Below, piece after piece: positions 29,401 through 44,400 of a DNA stretch of 64,000 nt. The stretch spans positions 19,954,860 through 20,018,859 of the forward strand of contig JASFXZ010000005.1 in assembly GCA_032209605.1 (NCBI GenBank). The letters run 5' to 3'. This DNA is from Mactromeris polynyma. Its lineage: Eukaryota > Mollusca > Bivalvia > Venerida > Mactridae. The first letter of the stretch is position 1, and every line of letters begins with the position of its first letter. The notes below the pieces were generated by a model that was not told the DNA's origin, did no database searches, and worked only from the letters and a program-made list of their open reading frames with translations. The position numbers were made by a program, and so were the translations under genes.

Positions 29401-32400
29401 CAGTTTTTACGTTTTGTTATACTGTACATTCTGTAAGATCTGTATATGCTAGATTTAAAAATGCAGTTTCTAATGTGCAGTTATTTTGTTAAAAAGTAGA
29501 CAATAAGTTACTACAGGGAACGCCACATACATAGGACAGTGCCTCCCCCACACAGACCTTATATCTTGCTGTGTTTGAGTTGATTTCAAACTTATTTTAC
29601 ATACAAAAATACCTTTTGATTGTTACGAAATTTACTATGCATTTCAATTATTCATTTGTTAATGAAATATGAACAGAAGGAGTCAATGTGGTTTGAAGAT
29701 TGTATTGTATTGTTTTCTTTAAGAAAAATATTGATTTTGTAAATTTTCAATGATGTAATGCTACTTTATAGATTCAAAATGTTTCCTGGAGGAACAGACA
29801 GAATTTCTTTGCAAAATATTCTCTCTAAACTGGAACTGCTGATCCACTTTTTGCTTCTCTTCTGTATTTAATGAAGAATTCCGTGTTCTTCATTGTTATC
29901 ATCCAAATTGTAATAACTTTAGGAAATGTCGTCTGCTTTATTTGCTGGTGAACAGTAAATTAGAGAGACCTGTTGGTAACTTGATCAATATTTTGTCCTT
30001 TAAGATCAGTTTATTCCCCTCATTGATTGCTGGGACTGACTTGTATTTAAATCTCTGCGTCTGTCATCACAAATTGCTGTTGATTCTCAATTTGAAAATG
30101 GTTTTTCTCTGAACTTTGATATTTTTCCAGTATGATGTTCGTAACTGTTTGTCCATACATAGTTTTCTGACCTTATAATGGGCCACATTTATCTTCAGTT
30201 TTATGGACCAACCAGAACCAACTAACCGAGATACACATGAGATACTCTTAAATGATAGTCAATGCAATAAATCTCATTTTATGTAGAAGTAAAGTGTTTA
30301 TTTGTTGTAGTGTCGCCTCTATTTAAAGGGCCAGCCATTTCTGTCTTAAGAGACATCCACCTTCTGAGCACATTTACTTCCTGTTATGCCAGACCCCAGG
30401 GAGGTAGGCACACGGTAACCATTATTTAGTAGCTGGCAACTCGCCAACTGGCCATATCAGAATGGACCACTTGTGAGATTCAAACCTTCGACCTCCCGCT
30501 CCAAAGGCGGTTGCCTTAACCACTCAGCCACGGAGACAGTATTTTCAGATAATATATAGATGGCGTATTGACACCAGAATATTTATAATGGCATTGTGAC
30601 CCTAGTCTGTTAAACCACAAATGATTTATTGTATTGAAATTCTGTCAATTCATAATCACTTAGTGTATTGTTGTATTTTTAGTTTGATATTTCATCCGTT
30701 TCCAATAATACGATTTAATATGATATGTTCAATTTTCTTCCTATAGAAAATTTGTGATTAGTTTAGATTTTGTTCCCATTAGCAGACCCAATAACAATAT
30801 TATCTGCAAAGTTAGGATGTTGAATGTGTAATGTTTACTTCTAAATGCACATCTTAGTATAGTGCATGTTACATTATTCTCCCTATATGATGGACTCTCC
30901 CCTGCTAGTAAGCTTCTCTTCCCAGACACTTCTAACAGCCGACATGGTCTGATGTTTATGATTTACTGTCCTGTAGAAAGCTAACTATATATTCTTCCCA
31001 TAATGCTTATTTACAAGAGGCAGATTCATAGTGTGTCTGGGTCAAGCTGGATACCACTCAGCAAAGCCGAACATAAATTTTATGCTATTTTCCTTGTTAT
31101 ATGTTTTATGAGTGATGTGTCGGAAATTGTCGGGAGACGTCAGAAATTGTCGGAGATGTTAGACAGGTTACTGTGAGATAGATGATCATTATATCTTGGC
31201 TTTAACTGACTGACCATTAGATAAATGTAGTTCCTTGTACATTATGTTATATCCTGTGATGTGGGTAAAATTATGGTTGCCATGGTAAAACGATGATTTA
31301 TAATATCAAATCTGTTCAAATTTTGTACATATATATATATATGAATAAATATGATATAGTGGTGAAATGACTGCTACTCAATTATTACTGTGGTAAATTG
31401 TGGTCTTTTGTGATGATTGTGGCAAAATGTAATGCACCTAATTTTGTGTTGATGATTTTTTATTGACTGATATAAAATACAGACTTAAAAGCCATTAAAA
31501 ACGCAACCAATAAAATTCTGTTTGAAAACTTGATATAAAGAAGAAATAATTCAGTAATAATTCACTAACGTAATTTCCTTAACTGATTCAATCATGAATT
31601 ATGAATTTTTAGTCCATAGTTTCAATACTTTTTGAACAATATTTTAAACACTGGTAACAGTTGGTAGCTTTTAACAGCATATACACAATTTAGCCTTATT
31701 AAAACAGTTGCATTTTTAATGGTGGTAAGTATGTGTTTTCAACCTATAATGTTTAAAAAAAGCTTACATTAAGGACAGAAAACTCTTTTTCGTAATTGAG
31801 TGTTATATTCTTTTAAGCTGCATATAATGAAGCAAACATCACTTCTACTTATTGACCATGAAATATGGGTTTGTTGCGGTGTGATTGTTGCAACATCTGC
31901 CTGTTTACTTTATTGATATTCACCATACCTTCCAACTGCATAACGTCAGGCATAGGTTTAACAATTCCCTGGTGTAACTACCGGTATCTAGGTTTCTGGG
32001 GGGAAGTTTATTTTAGAAAATGAGAAAGTAGAAGTACAAATATGATGGTATACAATTGAATAATTAATGATTGCATTACAGTCTGGTTGTGCTTGTACAT
32101 TGATCTTTTTATTTGAGAAAACAATACCTTAAATTGAACTCTACTTATTGATTTTAAGTTCTATTGTATACTGAATATCATAGAATTGCGCTTTTGTTTG
32201 CCAATATTTCATGTTTGACTTTATCGATATGTGCCATTTTAAGAGACTAAGTAAACTTGCTGTTATTTCAGACATTTGAACAATGTTACATCCACCAAAG
32301 CATGCTTGAACAGCATTTTTGTCAATTTTCATGTTTATAAACTTTCTGTATAGATGTTAGTATCATTACTGTTTTAACACATGAATTTCAATTAATTGTG

Positions 32401-35400
32401 AAACAAGTATATTACTCTTGTGTTTCTTAACAAGTACTCATGCCCATTTTAAGACTTTCGATGGCAAAGGAAAATTTTCGCCTATGGTGCGGCTCAAATC
32501 CATGATGGCAGGAAACGGAGTGTGGTACTCCACCCATAGACCACCATGCATGCCCCTCTAACATCAAAGTATCGTACCGTGATAATCCTCGAGTGACAAG
32601 TTCTCGTTATAGAACCGTGAGAAACATATAATAATCGCCCGTTATATCCTTATTGTTTTCTTTATGTACTCAATAAATGTTCTACAATATCAACCAATTA
32701 ATTCATATTGATCTCGGAGGTTCAGTTGGGCAGAAACAAGATAACGTTTCTGCAGTAATACCGAGTTTTGGAAGGGTTCAGTTACCGTTTTATTCCTATG
32801 GGAACAATGAAAATTCCTGCTGAATCAATATTAGCATATTTTCTTACTGACTACAGCCTGTGGCTATTTTGTGAAGTAACGGCCATTTTCTGGAATTTTA
32901 TATTGTGTTCAAGTAGACAAGAAAGCATGTTGTTTTTTTCCAATGTCACTAATTAATTTATTTCCTTTGTGGAAACTGCAAGTGTTTCTGGAATACTTTT
33001 GTATTTCCAGAAACTGAAGTTTAGGTTGCCGTGGTGAAAATTACAGAGTGATTTAAGAGATCGATTTCACCGGGGAAAGAACTTGTCACAAAAATAGAGT
33101 TTGATGAACCAGGACTTGGAGTTTGATTACTTTACATCCCTGGTGAAACAAGTTCTAACAGCATGTATAAATCACTCCTGATGACTGCTTCCTGGCTTAT
33201 TTATATAATAGACCAGAACTTGGTTTGTGACAATTAATGGCACTCATGGCTATATTCAAACCCACATCTGATGGCTCAGATGTCCTGCACTCGACCTTAC
33301 TGCTTAGACAACTACAGTAAAACCTCACCTGAAGACCACCTCGATAATAAGACCACCTCGATAATAAGACCACCTCGATAATAAGACCACCTCGATAATA
33401 AGACCACCTCGATAATAAGACCACCTCGATAATAAGACCACCTCAAAATTAAGAAAACCCCATTTACCCGTTCATTTTCACTGCTTTGCTATTTATTCAA
33501 CCTCAATACTAAGACCATCTCAATATTAAGACCAGTTTTCAAGTGTCCTAAGGGTGGTCGTATTACTGAGGTTTTACTGAATAATGCTTTCCTAGTTGAA
33601 TCTATATGCTCAATATTTATTTTATTCATACACTCTGATCCCAGGTAATTTATCTATTGATACTATCCAGATAAGTTATATTATATTGAGTAATTTTGAT
33701 TACTGTTTTCATAATCCAGAATCATAACTCACATGGGAAAAATCTGTCATTTCACCCCTTCCCTTCTTCCTTGTTCCATTTCCCTAACCTTCCCCCTACC
33801 TGCCTTCTCCCCTCCCTTTCTCAAGTATTATGTAGAATGTTTTATCTGCATGGTGTCGCTATTCAAAGTTTGCTGGAACTATTCTGATCCATTAGGCAAA
33901 AGGGTTGTGTTGGTGGGGTCATTGGATTATTGTTTAGGTATATGTCTGTATGACAAACCTTGAAACCTTCTCTGAAAGAAATTGTCAGATTTTAAAATGA
34001 GTTTGTTGAAATGATTATTTGGTGATGTTTATATATTGTACTAAAATAATCTTGTTCATAAACAAATATCGGCACTGTAAGTTGGCCTTATAAAGCTCAT
34101 GTGTGCATGGCAAGTTACTTTGTAATTATAATTACTATTGTAATTATAGTTATGGAAAGGCAATGTGCTGTTGTATATTTGTGGTGTATTGCTTTAAATT
34201 GTGTGTGATATTTATGTATTTTCAGGTCAAGAAATTTGAAGAAGAAAGAAAAAAAGATGACCCTAGTCAAGTAAGTTTTCTATGCTTTTTTTGTACAGAT
34301 TGAATGTTTGTTGTTAGCTGAGTACATTATGCTGTCAGCAAATCAAGATAAAATACTCACTTGTTGCTAATTGAAACATACTGGTAGTAAACAAATCTAC
34401 TAGATAGCTTGTACAACATATTCAACTTATTCAGCAAATGTATCTCGCATATTTACCGGACACTGACTTACCCTCCATTTTGGTCGGGGGGGGGGTATGG
34501 AACTAGGGCCCTCTGAGGGGTAATTTTGCATCATTTATAGAAAAAGAGGAATACTTTAATGTAAACTTTCTATCAACTGTAATTAATATTTACTAATTGG
34601 ATATTTCATCTGACCCCTGGAATTTTCAAAAGGCCACATTTTGACCCTTAGGATTCTGGCTGAAGGGCAATTTTCTCTAAAATTGTTGGTATTTTGGTTA
34701 TAAGATGGTAAAATCTGGTCCAAAATATTGAAATGACCCTTTAGATTCAGCCCCTAGTGTAAACACTGTCTATCATAACTCAGTTTTGCTGTAGAAAACA
34801 TTTGGTAATGAAACTTTTATGAACAAAAAATAAAGAAAATAAGTGTTTCTGTTTCTCTCTGTGGGAATTTTCTGTGACATTGGGAGGATAGTGGGAAGCC
34901 GTCTCCTAGATGTCTTATAGGATGTCCTTGCTCTGACAATTATAGCCTCCGCTTGATGGAGGAGGGGAGACTGCATTTATCTTCAAACAACTGGAGTGAT
35001 TTACATATATCACTATTATTACTATTACTTGTATATACATGCACTGTGACATTTTCACGCATTCTGGTTGTTTGCTTTACAAGCCAAGAGAAAAAGGTTT
35101 ATAAGCACACAAGTTTTATGGTAATTTTATGAGGTATAATATTTTCAAAATTTTTATGCATAATTTAGTAACATACTTCAAACTCAATAAATGTTTGATG
35201 GTGTATTAACCTCTGTAATAAAATCCCTCAGAAGTTATTTATCACAGTTTATTCTGTGTGGAACATAAAGTACCAGGACACTTAATGGCTCCAAAATGCT
35301 CCCAAATGATCGTATATTAAGATATAATTTACAAATTGGTACCTTTAAGTAGGAATAAAATGTTTTTTTGCCATGGAGCGGTAAGGTGTTTTAACATTCA

Positions 35401-38400
35401 TAATATGATGAGAACTTAAATCGCATCAGTAATCTTTTTGACAAAAGCAAACTTCATACTCGTAAGCAGTTGCTGACTCGATGAACTGTTTTATACCCTG
35501 CATAAAAAATGACTGGTAGCTAGGTTAACCATGGACAAATCCAACACAAATATAACTTTTGGAATAAATGTTCGATTTCAAATTTCTTTTATTCTTTTGG
35601 ATGTTGTTTTCCAAAAGTATACAATATCAGTTATTAAAAATTTCTTAAAAATAAGAATGAAATAAAATTGAACTTCAAAAGTATGAAGTTTTTCATACTG
35701 GACTAAGTGTGTGTCTGTGATCTATCTCTATGACTGCAGATTATGGCTGCGACTGCAGATTATGGCTGCGTTGTTTGACCGGCTGTTTCAGCTTCTCTAG
35801 TAGAAGGAATGAATACCAATATGTGATTTATGAACATGGACATTTATGTTTTATTTATGAGGCACATTCTCACTCTTTGTGAGGGGTAATTACCAGGGAA
35901 TGTCTGAAGTTTGCCACCAGCAAACTGTGAACTTGTAATTAGACGGAAATGTCTCGGGTTGTAGACAGCACCACTGCCAGTAGGGAAATATATTATAGCT
36001 TCTTTGGTCGAATTATTATTCTCATACATTGGTGCATCAAGCATACAAGTGTTTGCGTGATGGTGGGGGGTGGGTAAGTTATCATATAGATGTATTATAG
36101 TGTAGAGGGACTTTATGAATATCAAGGGTTGAAAGAGAAACTAGTCTTTCTGTATAATCTATATGAATAACAGGAGTGAAGCTTAGCTGAAATTGATGCA
36201 TAAGCCTAGTTTTAGGGCTCAGTCCGGCTTGGTCCCCCAGAACAAATTCTGTAGCTAGATCGTCGGCATTATTGTGTATATTAGTTCCGGTAAATATGCT
36301 TACAATAACATCAAAAGTATACTCTAAAATATCCTATTGCATTTTTTTTTCGGAAAAAGTATAGGCCTCGACCTACACGGCCTATAGGAATCCACGCCCC
36401 TAAATAAAGAAACATTAGGCATGTTTTCTTTCACCTCCTGATGTTGACATCCCTGAAAATAGGTTTTGGTCCTGCACATCTTGGTATGGAGATAATATGT
36501 GCATGATAATTTGCTGTCTGAATATTTTTATTGTCCTGATGTTGGGATTGTGACTGCATTCATTGTTGTATCTTATTGACCTGTCTGACTGCGAGGGAAG
36601 TTATACATGGAATTAGCATGTAGCATTTTATTGAGTGTCTCTATTCGATGTCTGTGGTCATTAATCAAGATATTTGTAGCATTTGTACATTCTGGGTGTT
36701 ATTGACATTGTTTCTCAAATGTGAGATTATAAAATTGTCTAGAAACAATGATTGTACATGCATAGAACTGATAATGCATGTTTATTGATTTCTCAGGAGC
36801 TCCAAAGTTATATGAAACCCATCTAAACCATTGTAATGCATTAAACCAACTGTCGCTATAAAACTTAATACCAATACACAACACTAAACACCGATTAATC
36901 TGATGTCATTAATAATAATTAGATTATTTAGGAAAACAATCAGTGTATCTGATAAATGATGTGCATTGCAAGCATCAGGACACATTGTCCAGAAATTTAA
37001 ACAGATTGTAAAAGGCTATAAATTTAATATGACATACCGGGAAATGTGAATTTAATATGATACATTCATAGTTTGAATTAATATACATGTATATTGCTTA
37101 CATTAAAGTATAGATGCAAACTCAGGGTTTGTGATTCATTTTTTTGCATTATTCACAAAAATGGCAGTGAAATTATTTACCTCCCATTTTGTAATGAATT
37201 ATTTAAAATTTCAAAAGGGTAACAACTTTGTGATCTCTGTGGAGAATATTAAGAATCCTGATTGATGAAAAAGACAGCATGTATCGATAACAAGAACCAT
37301 AACTCTGACTTAAATATTTTTTTATTATCTCCCTTCTTGTACTTTTTTTCAATTTTTAACTAAATCTTTGGTATACTAATAGATTGAAATATGTGGAATT
37401 TCAAAATCTTAATGCAAGCTTCATTTATTTCTGATTTATCTCCCCTTCCATTCTAAGCATGTCGGCGGTATCTGGCTCTCACTGACTGCACTCTGTTTTA
37501 TCAATCATCTAATAAAATAATTACCATCAATACATAGTTCCCACATCTACATTACTTACCTCCCTTGTTCTTAACTGTCATTTTGATAGGCAAAACTGAT
37601 AAGCCCTTAAAGGTGTAATTTCCAACTAAGTGATAATTGAGAAAATACCAAGAGAATTTGCATGAGACAACCAATATGTCTTCAACTTACTGAGCCAAAT
37701 GCCCACATGAGCATAATGAATAAGTTATTTTTTATCGGATTAAGTTTATCATCGTTTACAATATATTCCCCATAAACTTTAAGGAAATTTGCCTATCAAA
37801 ACGTCTGACAATTCAGAACAAGGGAGGTAAATCTTGTAGATGTGGGAACTATCTATTAGTTAAGTTTATATAGATGCCATATTTTTGCGTTAGTCAGGTT
37901 TGATTAATTACCACCATAGTGGCGTATATGTGGGTAGCTTCATCTAAGAGATGTTGCTCTGATTTGAAACAACCACATTTAACTCAGTGAGTAACTTGGT
38001 CGTGTCGGTGGTAACATTTTTCATGTCAAAAAAGCATTGTCTGTTGTTTAATCTGTGAAAATCTAATTGATCTGTAAATTTTCGAATATTTCTCAATACT
38101 TGATGATAGACAAATTTGCCTTTAAGAATCTCCTGGAGTTGAATAAGTACTTCTGTTTTGTGTTTATTGGCAGTGTTAATTGTGTACAAGTATGTGCTAA
38201 TTAGAAACATTTGGTGGTTTTACTAGCTGAAGGATTAGTGATGTAAATCTTATAAGTAAAGAAACCTCTCACTGTTATTTATTTCAATAAAATGGTAATA
38301 ATATATTTTATTGTAAAGTTTACTTCAAAAGGTTGATTATGATCTAGAATTCTTGATGTAACTAAATATGCCTAATTACTGTGTATTTAATAATTGGGTG

Positions 38401-41400
38401 CATGGGAGTGCTGGATGCGCATACAGTTGTTAATGATTTTCTTCTATTTTTATGACTGTTACAGATTGATTGCTATTTGAACTATTTAGTTAAAAGTAAT
38501 TATACTAATTATTTGGCTCATCAGGCAACATTTTTGTCTCGTATTGAGATTGTTCTGTAGTAAAACATTTCATTTCAAATAATGCAATGAAAATTATGGA
38601 AGAAACAGCTTTGGTAGTTATAGTGATGCTTGTATGTTTAAATCTAGTTCACAATGCAAGACAGCTTTGGTACATATAGTGATGCTTGTATGTTTAAATC
38701 TAGTTCACAATGCAAGAAACAGCTTTGGTACATATAGTGATGCTTATATGTTTAAATCTAGTTCACAATGCAAGAAACAGTATTGGTACATAATTATAGT
38801 GATGCTTGTATGTTTAAATCTAGTTCACAATGCAAGACAGCTTTGGTACTTATAGTGATGCTTGTATGTTTAAATCTAGTTCACAATGCAAGACAGCTTC
38901 GGTACATATAGTGATGCTTGTATGTTTAAATCTAGTTCACAATGAAGCTGTATTGATTAGCTTTGCAGTGCAATGATTCATAATATAAGTTCTTGAAAAT
39001 TTGAGTTTTAGGCAAATCAGAGAAATCAGGGTGGTACTAGGCGAAACAACAGCTTTTCAGATCATAAAAGAGGGAACGAAAAACTGGAATGGTACACTAA
39101 ATTCCTTAAAAAAACATCTGGACCGTTAACATTACCATATAATTCTAACTTTAGACTGTTTTCGTACAATCAAAGCATTTAACTGCAATGTTATAGGGAA
39201 ATTCCTGCAGAGAGAATTTTCTTGTGTACTTTATTTCTGTGAGTAATTTAGATCCAGTGTTGGAGATATGAATTTGATGCTATCTCAATACAAAGATTAT
39301 ATTATGTCCTGTTTTATCTGTTCCAACATGAAATCCTGATTGCTTAGAGTTCCACTTGTATTAGAAAATCCTATGATAAGATAGGAGCATCTTCACATGT
39401 AACAGGCAGATACATACAAGTCCTTTAACATCTACAAAGTTTTGGAATTGCCTCTATAGTGAGAAGTGAGATCAGATGTGTTGACCAACATTCTTAAGGT
39501 TCATCAGAGAGACAATATACCAACTAAGTAAAAAAAAATTAATGCTTTTTCCTCTGTCTGTGATATGCTTTCTAGATAATTTTCTTTTAAAAAAAACGAT
39601 TGACTTTTAATTAATATTTTTTTCGATTTTAATTACACCCCTCTTTAAATCAGACAAAAATTCCTAGGATATGAATTCTCCCTCTTAAATTTCACTGACC
39701 TGGAAAAAATGAGTCATGACTGTAAAGTTAAATTACTCAGTATATAAATTGTTATAGTGAGAAAACTTTCATTAACAAAACATTTTGTATGGAGCTGACA
39801 AGTTACATAATTGATGTAATTATAGATTTATAGAGTATAGTATGTCTATTGTTGTTCAATAATACACGCATTCAATAGCTTTATTATTCACTAATGTGGC
39901 TGTAATTAATTGGAATGCTAAAATTAAATGGTGGTAGAAAAATTGTACAAAAGGTGCATTGATTTACTGATACAGATACAGTGAGAAAAATAGAGAATTT
40001 CTTATGATTTTAATGATGGGAAATACTGATTAAATTGAAATTGATATTCAATTTCAATGTGCATGTAAATTGATTTTTAGTAGTAAATATTTAGTTGTAA
40101 TATGTGGATTTTTTAGAATGAAGAAATAGATATCTATGAATCATTCAGATATTGGACTCTTCTAATTATAGTTAAATTTCATGTGGAATAGTGATACATC
40201 AAATGTGTAGTGCAATACTATCATAACTGCTTCTTCACAAAGACTGTGTTATGGCAGTTTTGGCTAAATCCTTGACATTTTCATAAAAGTTGAATAACAA
40301 CATTGTATGACATGGCCAGAACTAAATCCTTGACATTTTCATAAAACACGGGTAACCAGCATTGTTTGACATGGCAGCTCAAATTATGGAAATTCTTCAC
40401 AGATTATTTTCAAACTGCACATTTAATGTTACATCAGCCCTTAGTTCTGTATAAAGACATGTGTACTGAATGTCAACTAAGTCAAAGGTTTGGTGTTAAA
40501 CTACTGTAAATAAGTTTCAGTTACAAAGCTGTTACAATAGTTTTGCACCAACATCAATTTGAGTTGGGTAAGCCAATCAAAACACTTGTTGCAAAATATT
40601 AACCAATAGACATGCTGTACACAATAATGGTATTCTTAACTAATTTTTAATCAGCCTTAGTCCCATAACCACAATGTTTCTAGGAATGAGAGCAAAACTT
40701 GTACTTAGTTAAGATATAAAGAAGCAATTAGATTTCTTTTGCTTCTTAGTTTGATCTCCACATGAAGGCTTTTTGTTTAAATTGTAAAATATTGATGTAT
40801 ATTGTTGTTTATTTCCAGGAATGTCCAAGAGAGAAGGACAAGAAAAGTGAGAAAAAGTCAAAGAAATCTGCTTCACTTAAACCAACAAAATCTCCATCTT
40901 TGTACTCAGGTATGATTACAGTATATAAGTCTCATGATGGCCGTGCTATGTGAAAAGAAATTTTGACCACTTGTGCTACCTTACTAACTCAGCAGTGTAT
41001 CTGGAGCTTCCCAGCTAGCTCAGTTCGCAGAGCGCTGGACTATAACCCAGCAGATTGGGGTTTGTTTCCCGGATTGGGCAGGTTATGTTCTTCCGTGACA
41101 TTGACTACAGTCATGTCCTCCACATGTGGAGAAGTTTTGATTGCGAAAGAGCCAGGTAGTACTGGTTGAAAACATATTTCAGAAAACTGGTTTGGTCATC
41201 TGGCCACTGTATATGACTGAGGAATGGTTATAAACGCCAAAAATCCGAATGAAAACAAAAAAAAACAACTATGTGTCTGGTTCAGATGCTAGTACTGGTC
41301 ATATTCCAGATGTTTCTTGCCCTCTTATATACTATTGGTGCTGCTATATTCAGAAAACATCAGTGAATATTTTGCAGTAACTTTGACTGGTGCTTCCTGT

Positions 41401-44400
41401 TTGTGTATTATATCATTTTTACACGATGTTGATTTCTTGTTATTATTATCTGATATTTTTTCCATTTTAGAAACACAATGTGAAGCATGCAACAATTTGT
41501 CCTTGAACAATTACCCGGCAACATTCAATGGCGGCCATCAATGTCGAGTATTCCAGGAGGAAGGTTGTCGTCACCGTCGTGTTCACAGTGTCAGCCATAT
41601 TGCCTACCCAGATTCATTAAGATCCCCAAGTACTGCACGAGCAATGTCTTGCTCTCCAATGAGATCGCACTCAACTCAAAACTCGGCAGTTAATTCTCCT
41701 GTTGGGTACAGTTCAGTGAATCAAGCATCGAAAATATATACGCCAGTTATACCTCATGAACTTAAGATGTATTCAGGATCTCGAGGGCTGTACGGTATAC
41801 ATGGTATAGATATGATACGAGATCGTCTGAATGTGATAAAAACCTCCACATGTGTTCATAAGACCCAGTCTAAGGCGTCGTTAATATCGTCGGAATCTGA
41901 CCACTCTATGGAGTGTGCATCACATCAGAGTAGTCAACTAGAGCCGCAGCCTGAAGAAATGTACTTCTGTAGCAACAATTCCACGGTGTCCGTGGGCTCG
42001 GACACGTTACCTGCCATGAATGGACGTCGGAAATGTGGAAGTGCTATGGAGAAAATACGTAATCATAAAGTGAGTATAAAATTGCGAAATGTTTCAGAAA
42101 TAACATTTTGTACTACTGTGGGCTAAAAAATTTACCTCCAATTCAATCATTGTATATTAAGTCAGACACTGAAATAGCTGTTGACCGTGTAAAAAGTACA
42201 GGAAGGCATCACATTTAGAAAAGCACACAGTTCCCTAGGACACAAACTATAATAAAAAGAATGGTTAGGGGCCACAAAAACCATAAAGGACCACACAATG
42301 CATAAACGTGAAGAGAAATGTAGCAACTGAACAATCTTGAATTATTTTATAAAACAATATTAGGTGAATGGGTGTGACTTTTTGTCTTGTCTGGTAAAAT
42401 ATGTAATTATGCTCCCCTTCGAAGAAGAGAGGGCATATTGGTTTGCACACGTCCGTCCTTCGGTCCATTACCTTTTTCGTTTCTGATCAATAACTCAAGA
42501 ACCCCTTGACCTATCATCCTCAAACTTGGTCCACACATTCATCTTGGGTAGCAGAGAAACCCTATTGATTTTTGGTCAAAGGTCAAGGCCACAGGGGGGC
42601 ATAATGTTTTACAAACATCACTTGTTCTACTCACATTGGCAACAACTCATATTGGCAACATTTCTGTACAGGTGACTTGGAGATTTGAAACTAATCCATT
42701 ATCTCTGCATTCAAATTGACATTCCTGGCGGGCTAGTAGACTGTATTGTCTAGTCATATTGTTTGTGTGAAATGTCTCTGTGGTAGACGTACACATATTA
42801 TAGGAAAACAGTATGCTACTTTTGATAAAATTCCCAGAAAATTATCAGAAGAGATTGCTTACTTCCCCCAAGGTTGAGATTCTGTCAACCAAGTCTAGAC
42901 AATGAATTGTTTTTGTATATCATTGAATGCCTTAAGGCGTATAAAATCCTTTATTCAGAAAATTGAGGAATAATAATTATATTATAATCACTTTTGTATA
43001 AAAAAAATGCTGTCGATGATGATGGATTGTTTAATACAGAGGCCACATTATATTGCCAAAGAATGGAGTTTATAGATACCTACCTTACTGTTGTAGCTTG
43101 TACCCAACTTTTATCCCTGTATTTCGTCTTGTATGTTAGCCAATTTGTTCTTACTGATACAACAGACATAGTAATATAACGAAATGAATATATTTGGACT
43201 GAGCGCATGGCCCCTCCTGTCAATTTTGGAAATATGGGACCTTAAGGCCTTCTTAAAGGCGAATTTTAGATTCATTTCCAAAGCTTGGAAAGGGAAATGG
43301 TTTTATGCAGAATGTCTAATGATTCCAAGATATTTGTTTCTAGAATAAATGTAAACAAACTTTATATCTATTAATTTGTCAGTCTATGTACAGTGTTTTG
43401 GCTGTAGAAAGCATGTGAAATACTTTTGTAATATGAAAAAAGTAAAAAAGAAACATTTTTGAATTTCTCCTTTTGAGGAAATTTAAGTAAATGTGTGGGA
43501 ATAAAATGTATGTTTTGGGACAGGGGGGGGTGGGCTTCAGCCCAAAAATGCTCAATGAGAGCCCTGGAGTATTAGTTATTCTCATATAAGATTTTGTGCC
43601 AAAATGATAAAACATGTGCAACTAATGTCTAATAATAGACCTGATATCATCCTTGGTACATTTGTATATACATGTATAGAAGACATTGCATGTGAATAAT
43701 ATGTAAACACGTGTCTATGTTACATAGTTCATGGAAGATCTTATGAGACATCAATGTAAACATGTAAGGGGAAAATATTATAAAAAATGACTTATAATCA
43801 ATAACTTGTTTAAAGAATCTTCTGTCTTCCCAATATTTGGTCTTGTATGTATTCCTTACTGAACTGCCTCCTTAGAGACTACTGACATCTTGACAGTTTT
43901 CCAATTCTGTCGGAGGATTAAACAATTCCTGTCGACAGCTGATTTCTGTTAAGGTTGCTTATTGGCAAAAGAAGCGGAAATTTCCAAGTTAATACCGTGT
44001 TTAATGAGGGGAAATTTCGGAAATTTCGATCACTATAGACTTTGTATGAAGTCAGTAAAATTGATTCGTCGGATGTTGATACCAGAACTTATTGCTTTAG
44101 TGTAAGTGTAATAAAATGAGACAGACAGATTGATTTTTCTATTCCTATATATTATAGTTTTGTATCCATGGAAATGATGTGTTCCATATATAATGTTTAG
44201 TACATTTATTATAAACTGCAAAGTTGTTACTTTTTGTGGCTGGAAAATGTAAACAAAATTCTGCTCAAGTGTTTATGATGAAAACAATAATTGTTGCTAT
44301 GCTGGTATTCTATATATACTATAGTATAGTCAGTAAATCTATGACAAGAGTTGTAGTCTAAAGCTTGTCACATGGTGTCCTAACTCATGGATATAACTAA

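Larger units (their letters stand above)
25818..34225 (+). other. SASH1 intron, 8.4 kb
   Basis: This is the largest intron. It holds three arrays (37, 52 and 108 bp), an inverted-repeat element (27129-27307), a minus-strand SINE (30396-30538) and a MITE with an internal 17-bp array (33313-33581). The stretch 31-33 kb shows nothing recognisable. Confidence 0.6.
34271..40818 (+). other. SASH1 intron, 6.5 kb
   Basis: The intron holds a G10 run (near 34489), a 20-bp duplication (near 35733-35772), a large inverted-repeat element (37534-37852), the 56-60-bp array (38600-38945) and a two-copy duplication of about 64 bp around 40263-40375. No exon is recognised. Confidence 0.6.

Noticed and set aside
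29096..29452. 118-codon ORF as a SASH1 exon
   Set aside because: The first third is a unit of a 108-bp tandem repeat, and the flanking SASH1 exons already join in phase without it.
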